In this document: positions 7,356-12,808 of the stretch, piece by piece
How positions within the stretch are numbered: position 1 is the first letter of the stretch
Layout of the letters: each line of letters opens with the position of its first letter
The notes under the pieces: generated by a model
What the model was told of the DNA's origin: nothing
Seen by the model: the letters and a program-made list of their open reading frames with translations, nothing else
Database searches by the model: none
Source of the DNA: Spongiicolonus versatilis
GTDB lineage: Bacteria > Pseudomonadota > Gammaproteobacteria > Arenicellales > Spongiicolonaceae
Assembly: GCA_028286165.1 (NCBI GenBank)
Contig: JAPYMU010000103.1
Coordinates: 1-18,399, forward strand
DNA length: 18,399 nucleotides
Direction of reading: 5' to 3'
Made by a program: the position numbers and the translations under genes

Positions 7356-8233
7356 CGCCCGGCGACAAATTTGTCGCGGGTGTTTTTCACTTGCAAAAAC
7401 AATTCGCGCAAAGCCTCGCCATCACCCTGCTCCACCAACTCGGAAATTTTTTGGATGCTGTCCACAAATCCGCCGGCCCATGCCAGCAGCGACTCGCGGT
7501 TGTTCAGAAAAATATCGCGCCACATTTCCGGATCCGAGGAAGCGACGCGGGTGAAGTCGCGCAGGCCGCCGGCGGCGCATGCAAAAATTTCATCGCGCTG
7601 CTCGCTGGCGGCCAACTGCGCGCTCAGCGCATATGCGAGCATGTGCGGCAAGTGACTCGCCGCCGCAAGAATACGGTCATGCCGCCCGGCATCCATCACC
7701 GCAATGCGCGCGCCGGCGGACTCCCACAGCGCATTCACCGCGGCCAGCGCGTCATCGTCCACACCGCTTTCCGGCGCCAGCACCACTGCCGCGCCGTGAA
7801 ACAGGTTTTCATCCGCCGCTGCCACGCCGGAACGTTCGGCGCCGGCGATGGGATGCGCTGCGACGAAGCGCGAAAATTTTCCGCCCAGCCCGGCGCGCGC
7901 GGCGTTGACGATATTGAGTTTGACGCTGCCGGCATCGGTGACCACGGCGCCGGCCGGCAGCGCGGCGGCAAAGGCCGGGTCGGTGAGGATTTGGATAATG
8001 GCGTTCACCGGCGCCGCCAGCACCACCGCATCGGCGCCGGCCAGCGCGCCGCCCCACTTGGATTCGGCGCGGTCAATGACGCCGAGCCGCGCGGCCTTGG
8101 TTAAAGTTTCCGCGCTGCGGCCGACGCCGACAATTTCACCGACGCAGCCGGCCTTGCGCAAAGCGCGCGCCAGCGAGCCGCCTATCATGCCGACGCCGGC
8201 CACCACCAATTTGCCAAAGCGCGCCTCAGCCAC
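7352..8233 (-). CDS. tyrA: Prephenate (arogenate) dehydrogenase
   Basis: 293 residues from a GTG start. The N-terminal Rossmann domain carries GVGMIGGSLARAL at 13-25 for NAD(P) binding. The catalytic domain shows HPIAGAERSG at 127-136 and SHLPHMLAYAL at 193-203, both TyrA signatures. It oxidatively decarboxylates prephenate (or arogenate) on the way to tyrosine. The open frame could start 14 residues earlier, but a clean GGAGG at 8240-8244 sits 6 bases before the GTG, and the resulting 8-base overlap with hisC fits the operon style. No chorismate mutase domain (unlike E. coli TyrA) and no C-terminal ACT domain are present, so feedback inhibition through such a domain is not expected. Confidence 0.94.
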   Translation of the reverse strand: MAEARFGKLVVAGVGMIGGSLARALRKAGCVGEIVGVGRSAETLTKAARLGVIDRAESKWGGALAGADAVVLAAPVNAIIQILTDPAFAAALPAGAVVTDAGSVKLNIVNAARAGLGGKFSRFVAAHPIAGAERSGVAAADENLFHGAAVVLAPESGVDDDALAAVNALWESAGARIAVMDAGRHDRILAAASHLPHMLAYALSAQLAASEQRDEIFACAAGGLRDFTRVASSDPEMWRDIFLNNRESLLAWAGGFVDSIQKISELVEQGDGEALRELFLQVKNTRDKFVAGR

Positions 8234-9362
8234 CGTCCGCCTCCGCCAGCGCGGCCAATGCGGCGCGCAATGCAATCAGACAGCGCGCGATGTCCTCAGC
8301 GCCGCCGACGGTGATGCGCACATGGCGCGGCATTTTGTAACTCGCCAGCGAGCGGATAATCACGCCCTGGTGCAGCATCGCCTCAAACAATTGGTCGGCG
8401 GTGAAGCGGGTGGCAAAAGTCACGAAGTTGCCGGCCGGCGGCAGCGGCGTGATGCCGAGTTCGGCGAGTCCGGCGCACAAAGCGGCGGTGCCGTCGGCGT
8501 TCACTTCGCAACTGCGCGCGACGAAGTCACCGTCGCCAAGCGCCGCGCATGCCGCCGCCTGCGCCGGGGCGCTGACATTGAACGGCTGGCGGATGCGGTT
8601 CAGCAAATCGGCGATGGCGGCTGATGACAATGCATAACCGACGCGCAGGCCGGCCAGGCCGAAAATTTTGGAGAAGGTGCGGGTGACCACCAGGTTGGGG
8701 TGGCGCGCCAGCCATTCGGCGGCGGTGCAGTCCGGGTAGCCGGCGGCGCCGCTCATGTACTCGGCGTAGGCCTCGTCCACCACGGTGAGCGCATGCTGCG
8801 GCGCGCGGTCGAGAAAATTGCGCAATGCATCGGCGGTGTGCCAGGTGCAGGTCGGGTTGTTGGGGTTGGCGATGAAAATCAGCCGCGTCGCCGGCGTGAT
8901 TCTGTTAAGTGTTTCATCCAAATCCTGCGCGTGGTTCTGCGCCGGCACTTCCACACCCTCAGCGCCGGCGCCGAGGGCGGCGAGGGCGTAAACGGCGAAA
9001 CTATACTGCGAGTAAACCACCTGGTCGCCGGGCCCGGCAAAAGCGCGGGCGGCCAGTTCCAGCACATCGTTGGAACCGTTGCCGAGGGTGATTTGCGCCG
9101 GGTCCACGCCGTGGCGGCGCGCGATTAACTCTTTCAGGTGGAAACCGTTGCCGTCGGGGTAGCGCGAAAAGTCGGCGCTGCCGGCCAACGCAAGCAGTGA
9201 TTTGGGCGACGGGCCCAGGGGGTTTTCGTTGGACGCCAGTTTGAGCGCGTTGGTGACGCCGTAGTCGCGTTCAATTTCCTCCACCGGCCGGCCCGGCTGG
9301 TAAGGGTGAATGCGCAGCACGCCGGGGCGGGCGATGGCATCGGGGTGGAAGTTCACCGTCAC
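8226..9362 (-). CDS. hisC: Histidinol-phosphate/aromatic aminotransferase (HisC2 type)
   Basis: 378 residues from GTG at 9362, a class I/II PLP aminotransferase. Motifs (numbered from that start) are KLASNENPLGPSP ending at 53, GNGSNDVLELAARAF near 94-108, ANPNNPT at 165-171, VVDEAYAEY near 194-202 and the PLP lysine Lys232 in TFSKIFGLAGLRVGY. Sequence identifies the HisC family; the location between pheA and tyrA argues that it transaminates phenylpyruvate/hydroxyphenylpyruvate or prephenate, perhaps besides histidinol phosphate. The start overlaps the pheA TGA as GTGA; a second in-frame GTG two codons later is an alternative, and no strong Shine-Dalgarno site separates them. It ends 8 bases inside tyrA. 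Confidence 0.93.
   Translation of the reverse strand: MTVNFHPDAIARPGVLRIHPYQPGRPVEEIERDYGVTNALKLASNENPLGPSPKSLLALAGSADFSRYPDGNGFHLKELIARRHGVDPAQITLGNGSNDVLELAARAFAGPGDQVVYSQYSFAVYALAALGAGAEGVEVPAQNHAQDLDETLNRITPATRLIFIANPNNPTCTWHTADALRNFLDRAPQHALTVVDEAYAEYMSGAAGYPDCTAAEWLARHPNLVVTRTFSKIFGLAGLRVGYALSSAAIADLLNRIRQPFNVSAPAQAAACAALGDGDFVARSCEVNADGTAALCAGLAELGITPLPPAGNFVTFATRFTADQLFEAMLHQGVIIRSLASYKMPRHVRITVGGAEDIARCLIALRAALAALAEADGG
8240..8244 (-). promoter_or_regulatory. Ribosome binding site deciding the tyrA GTG start
   Basis: GGAGG on the minus strand, inside the end of hisC, 6 bases before the GTG at 8233. It is one of the few strong Shine-Dalgarno sites in the window and supports GTG over the upstream alternative. 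Confidence 0.75.
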
Positions 9363-10468
9363 AGCACCGAGCGCGGGTAGGAGCCGAGCACTTTGCACAG
9401 CGCCGCCTGTTCTTCCAGAGCACCCAGCGCGCGCGCCACCGGCTTGTCGCCGCGGTGGCCGGTGAAGTCAATGAAAAAAACGTACTCCCACAAGCCGCTG
9501 CGCGTGGGGCGCGACTCGATGCGCGTCATGTCCAAACCGGCGTCGCGGATCGGCGCCAGCAGGTTGTAAAGCGCGCCGGGTTTGTTGCGGCCGGCAATCA
9601 GCAGACTGGTTTTGTCGTGGCCGGTGGGGCGGGTGGTGATGTCGCCGATGACAATGAAGCGGGTGTGGTTGCGCGGGTTGTCCTCAATGCCGCGGGCGAG
9701 AATGTTCAGGTTGTACAGCCCGGCGCTTAACTCGCCGGCGATGGCCGCGGCGTTTTTCATGCGGGCGGCGCGGCGGGCGGCCTCGGCGTTGCTGCTGGTC
9801 TGCCGGACGTCGGCGCCGGGCAGGCGGTGCTCCAGCCACTGGCGGCACTGCGCCAGCGCCTGCGGATGGGCGAGCACGGTTTTCACCGTGGACATTTTTT
9901 TGGTGCCGCCAAGCAGGCAGTGCTGAATGCGCAACTCCACCTCGCCGCAGATGCGGAGCGGGGTTTTCATCAGCAACTCCAGCGTGTCGGCGACCGAGCC
10001 TTCGCTGGAATTTTCCACCGGCGCCACGCCGAAACCGATGTTGCCGCTTTCCACCTCGCGGAAGATGTCGGCAATGGCGGCCACCGGCACGGTGTGCGCC
10101 GAGCCGCCGAAATGCTTGAGCGCGGCGGACTGGGTGTAGGTGCCCGCCGGCCCCAGCACCGCCACTTTGGTGGCGCGCTCGGCGGCCAGGGTGGCCGACA
10201 TGATTTCCCGGAACACGCGCCCGGCCTCGGCGTCGCTGAGCGGCCCCCGGCTTTCACGGTTGCGCCTTTGCGCCTCGCGCAGCACCTCGGCCTCGCGCTC
10301 CGGCGAGTAGAATTCCCGGTCGCCGGCGGCGGTTTTCAACCCGGCGATGTCCAGCGCATGGCGCACGCGGCGGTTCAGCAGTTGGTGAATCCGCCGGTCA
10401 ATGTCGTCGATGCGGCCGCGGAGTTTTTCAATGCCCGCGGTTTTTTTTGCGGCTTTCTTTTTGCTCAT
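9359..10468 (-). CDS. pheA: Bifunctional chorismate mutase / prephenate dehydratase (P-protein)
   Basis: 369 residues in three domains: an AroQ-type chorismate mutase at about 12-97 (LRGRIDDIDRRIHQLLNRR...ALDIAGLK); prephenate dehydratase at about 101-277 (VAVLGPAGTYTQSAA at 103-117, PVENSSEGSV at 150-159, NHTRF at 267-271); and a regulatory ACT domain at about 285-365 with GALYNLL at 298-304 and ESRP at 318-321, the usual phenylalanine-binding elements. It converts chorismate to prephenate and then phenylpyruvate, probably with feedback inhibition by Phe. The start MSKKKAAKK was chosen over an upstream one at 10546 because it overlaps the methyltransferase stop as ATGA and places the mutase domain normally. 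Codons 7-9 contain a run of eight A residues. Confidence 0.96.
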   Translation of the reverse strand: MSKKKAAKKTAGIEKLRGRIDDIDRRIHQLLNRRVRHALDIAGLKTAAGDREFYSPEREAEVLREAQRRNRESRGPLSDAEAGRVFREIMSATLAAERATKVAVLGPAGTYTQSAALKHFGGSAHTVPVAAIADIFREVESGNIGFGVAPVENSSEGSVADTLELLMKTPLRICGEVELRIQHCLLGGTKKMSTVKTVLAHPQALAQCRQWLEHRLPGADVRQTSSNAEAARRAARMKNAAAIAGELSAGLYNLNILARGIEDNPRNHTRFIVIGDITTRPTGHDKTSLLIAGRNKPGALYNLLAPIRDAGLDMTRIESRPTRSGLWEYVFFIDFTGHRGDKPVARALGALEEQAALCKVLGSYPRSVL

Positions 10469-11694
10469 GACGGCAGTTCTTTTTTCAGTTTGGCCAGCAG
10501 TTCTTCCATGGTGCCGGCGCCTTTTCTGCTGTTGCAGTAGTTGCACAGCAGTTGCAGGTTTTCCTCAATGTCCTGGCCGCCGAGCGACAGGGGGATTCTG
10601 TGGTCAATGGTGAAGTTGCGGAAAGGGAAGTCATGTTTGCAACCTTTGCACAGCCCCTGCTGGCGGCCGAACAGAACGTGCTTGATATTCCTGGGCGGCT
10701 TCACCGCGCCGGCGTCGGTGCGCTTTGGAATGTCGCCGCGGACGGTGACTTTTTTTGCAAACAGCGCCGGGTAATTTGAATCATGCTGCATGCGCCGCCT
10801 GGCCAGGTCCACCGCTTTGCGGCTGATATCAATGCCAATCCACTGCCGCTTGTGTTTTTCAGCGGCGACGCAAGTGGTGGCGCAACCGCAGAACGGGTCC
10901 AGCACAACATCGCCCTCATCAGAGGAAGCACATATGATGCGCTCAAGCAGGGGCAGCGGCTTTTGGGTCGGGTAGCCGGTTCTTTCGACACTCCATCCAG
11001 TCGCGGTACGAATGTCAGTCCACCAGTCAGTGACCGGTGTTCCACGCTCCAAGTTAATGGCGTTGTCCGGCGCCGCTAACGTACTGTGGATTCCGACCTG
11101 TTGCGTGTTTTCAGCGTAGGGTTTGCGTTCCACGTGAAAAACACAGTCAGTCCCCTTTACATAGCGGAGGATAGTGTCGTGTTTGCGGGGAAAGTCATAT
11201 TTCGGGATTCCCCCGCCGGAGTAGCACCACACAATCTCATTGCGGAACCCCGGCCGCTTATGGTTGGGCCCGCTGTTTCCAAAAACCGCGTCCATCACCA
11301 TCTTCAGCGGATGACTCATGGTCGGGTCGCAGTGCAGGTAAATGCTCGCCGTGCTTTTCACCACCCGGCGGATTTCCAGCAGGCGCACCGCCATGTAAAT
11401 TAAATACGCCTTGTCACCGCGCCGCCCCACCGCGCCCATGGCGTGGATGACGCTGTACAAACCGGGATGCGCATCCGCGATTTGGCCGAGCCAGGCTTCG
11501 TCGGTGTCGTCCAAAGTCCAGGTGTCCTTGAACGCCGCCCCGGCCGCCGCACTGCCCGCCGGGGCGGCGTAATTGCGGTTGGAATTAAACGGCGGGTCCA
11601 GGTAAACCAAATCCACCGTGGCCGAGTTAAAGCCGCGCAGGATGTCCAGATTGTCGCCGGTGAAGATGGTGCGGTTTGCAATTTGCCGGGGCAT
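10465..11694 (-). CDS. Site-specific DNA methyltransferase fused to a C-terminal HNH nuclease-type domain
   Basis: 409 residues. The N-terminal part is an N6-adenine/N4-cytosine methyltransferase with the catalytic motif DPPF (33-36) before the SAM-binding motif DPFCGCATT (266-274), i.e. the beta-class order. The family motifs TGDNLDIL (12-19), IYLHCDPT (118-125), YPTQKPLPLLERII (241-254) and WIGIDIS (285-291) are also present. Residues about 340-392 form a complete-looking HNH/zinc-knuckle module: CKGC at 349-352, DHRIPLSLGG at 364-373, ENLQLLCNYCNSRKG at 378-392. It presumably methylates a short DNA site; the site and the nuclease activity cannot be read from sequence. It lies 4 bases after serC and its TGA overlaps the pheA ATG, so it is co-transcribed and coupled with housekeeping genes. 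This gene is absent from the canonical operon. Base composition dips locally (29 G/C in 60 at 11101-11160 against 47 in 60 at 12001-12060, hand counts), which suggests transfer. Confidence 0.92.
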   Translation of the reverse strand: MPRQIANRTIFTGDNLDILRGFNSATVDLVYLDPPFNSNRNYAAPAGSAAAGAAFKDTWTLDDTDEAWLGQIADAHPGLYSVIHAMGAVGRRGDKAYLIYMAVRLLEIRRVVKSTASIYLHCDPTMSHPLKMVMDAVFGNSGPNHKRPGFRNEIVWCYSGGGIPKYDFPRKHDTILRYVKGTDCVFHVERKPYAENTQQVGIHSTLAAPDNAINLERGTPVTDWWTDIRTATGWSVERTGYPTQKPLPLLERIICASSDEGDVVLDPFCGCATTCVAAEKHKRQWIGIDISRKAVDLARRRMQHDSNYPALFAKKVTVRGDIPKRTDAGAVKPPRNIKHVLFGRQQGLCKGCKHDFPFRNFTIDHRIPLSLGGQDIEENLQLLCNYCNSRKGAGTMEELLAKLKKELPS

Positions 11695-11698
11695 TTTT

Positions 11699-12796
11699 TT
11701 ATCCGCGGGTTTGCCGGAAATGGTTCATGAATTCGGTGAGTTGCAAAACGCCGGCGGGCGGCAGCGCATTATACAACGAAGCGCGCATGCCGCCGGCGGC
11801 GCGGTGGCCGCGCAGGCCGGTGAGGCCGGCGGCGGCGGCCTCGGCGAGGAATGTTTCCCCAAGTTGCGGCGCGGCGAGGGTGAAGGTGACGTTCATCCGC
11901 GAGCGCCATTCGGCGGCCACGCGGTTGCGGTAGAAACCGCCGGAGTTATCGATGCAGTTGTACAGTACCGCCGCTTTTTCGGCGTTTTGTTTTTCCATGG
12001 CGGCGACGCCGCCGTTGCCGCGCAGCCAGCGCAGCACCAGGCCGGCCACGTACCAGGCGAACACCGGCGGCGTGTTGACCATGGAACCGGCCGCGGCCTG
12101 GGCCGCGTAGTTCATCACCCGCGGCACTGTGCCGGCGCCGGCCGCGGCGCGCTCGGCGAGGTCGCGGCGGACAATGACCACGGCGAGGCCGGCCGGGCCG
12201 ATGTTTTTCTGCGCGCCGGCGTAAATCAAACCGAAGCGGCGCACCGCAAACCGCCGCGACAAAATCACCGATGACATGTCGGCGACCAGCGGCGCATCGC
12301 CGGCCTCGGGGACCCGGTGAAACTCAAGCCCGCTGATGGTTTCGTTGGGCGTGTAGTGCAGGTAGCCGGCGCCATCACTGCGCCGCCATGCGCCCTCCTC
12401 CGGCATGGCAACGGCGCCATCGTCGGCCACCGTAGCGCATTCGTTCACGGTTAAATAGCGGCGCGCCTCGGCCATGGCGAGGGCCGCCCAGTGGCCGCTG
12501 TTCACATAATCGGCGGTGAGGCTTTGGCCGGCGGCGAGGTTCATGGGCACTGCTGCAAACTGCAGTTGCGCGCCGCCGTGCAGAAAAAGCACGTGGTAGT
12601 CGCCGGGAATTTCCATCAGCGCGCGCAGGTCGGCCTCCGCCTCATGGGCGCAGCGGCGGAAATCGTCCTCGCGGTGGCCGCTTTCCATCACCGACACGCC
12701 GCCGCCGCGCCAGTCGGGCAACTCTTCGCGCACCTGTTGCAGCACCTCCTCCGGCAACGCCGCCGGGCCGGGGCTGAAGTTGAACGGCCGGCTCAA
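11699..12796 (-). CDS. serC: Phosphoserine aminotransferase
   Basis: 365 residues, similar to the E. coli enzyme over its length: FNFSPGPAALPEEVL at 5-19, SVMESGHR at 35-42, FLHGGAQLQFAAVPMN near 71-86, ADYVNSGHWA at 95-104, HYTPNETISG at 147-156, and the PLP lysine Lys197 in YAGAQKNIGPAG. It makes 3-phosphoserine from 3-phosphohydroxypyruvate and glutamate, and in many bacteria also serves PLP synthesis. The start is TTG at 12796: the protein must begin a few residues before FNFSPGP, and there is no ATG or GTG between the gyrA stop and that motif. The frame is the same as gyrA, with five codons between the gyrA TGA and the codon after TTG. No clear Shine-Dalgarno site is visible. It is followed 4 bases later by the methyltransferase gene. 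Confidence 0.93.
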   Translation of the reverse strand: MSRPFNFSPGPAALPEEVLQQVREELPDWRGGGVSVMESGHREDDFRRCAHEAEADLRALMEIPGDYHVLFLHGGAQLQFAAVPMNLAAGQSLTADYVNSGHWAALAMAEARRYLTVNECATVADDGAVAMPEEGAWRRSDGAGYLHYTPNETISGLEFHRVPEAGDAPLVADMSSVILSRRFAVRRFGLIYAGAQKNIGPAGLAVVIVRRDLAERAAAGAGTVPRVMNYAAQAAAGSMVNTPPVFAWYVAGLVLRWLRGNGGVAAMEKQNAEKAAVLYNCIDNSGGFYRNRVAAEWRSRMNVTFTLAAPQLGETFLAEAAAAGLTGLRGHRAAGGMRASLYNALPPAGVLQLTEFMNHFRQTRG

Positions 12797-12808
12797 CAGC
12801 CCAGTGAC

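Noticed and set aside
7330..7360. TyrA-AroA fusion as in Pseudomonas
   Set aside because: A TGA ends tyrA and the aroA ATG overlaps it in another frame (ATGA), so two proteins are made.
10469..10546. Longer pheA start at 10546
   Set aside because: The added residues overlap the HNH coding region, match no PheA, and the ATGA overlap at 10465-10468 is the pattern used throughout the operon.
11699..12796. serC as a disrupted gene lacking a start codon
   Set aside because: The protein is full length with all conserved motifs and a usable TTG start; an unusual start is more likely than a pseudogene.
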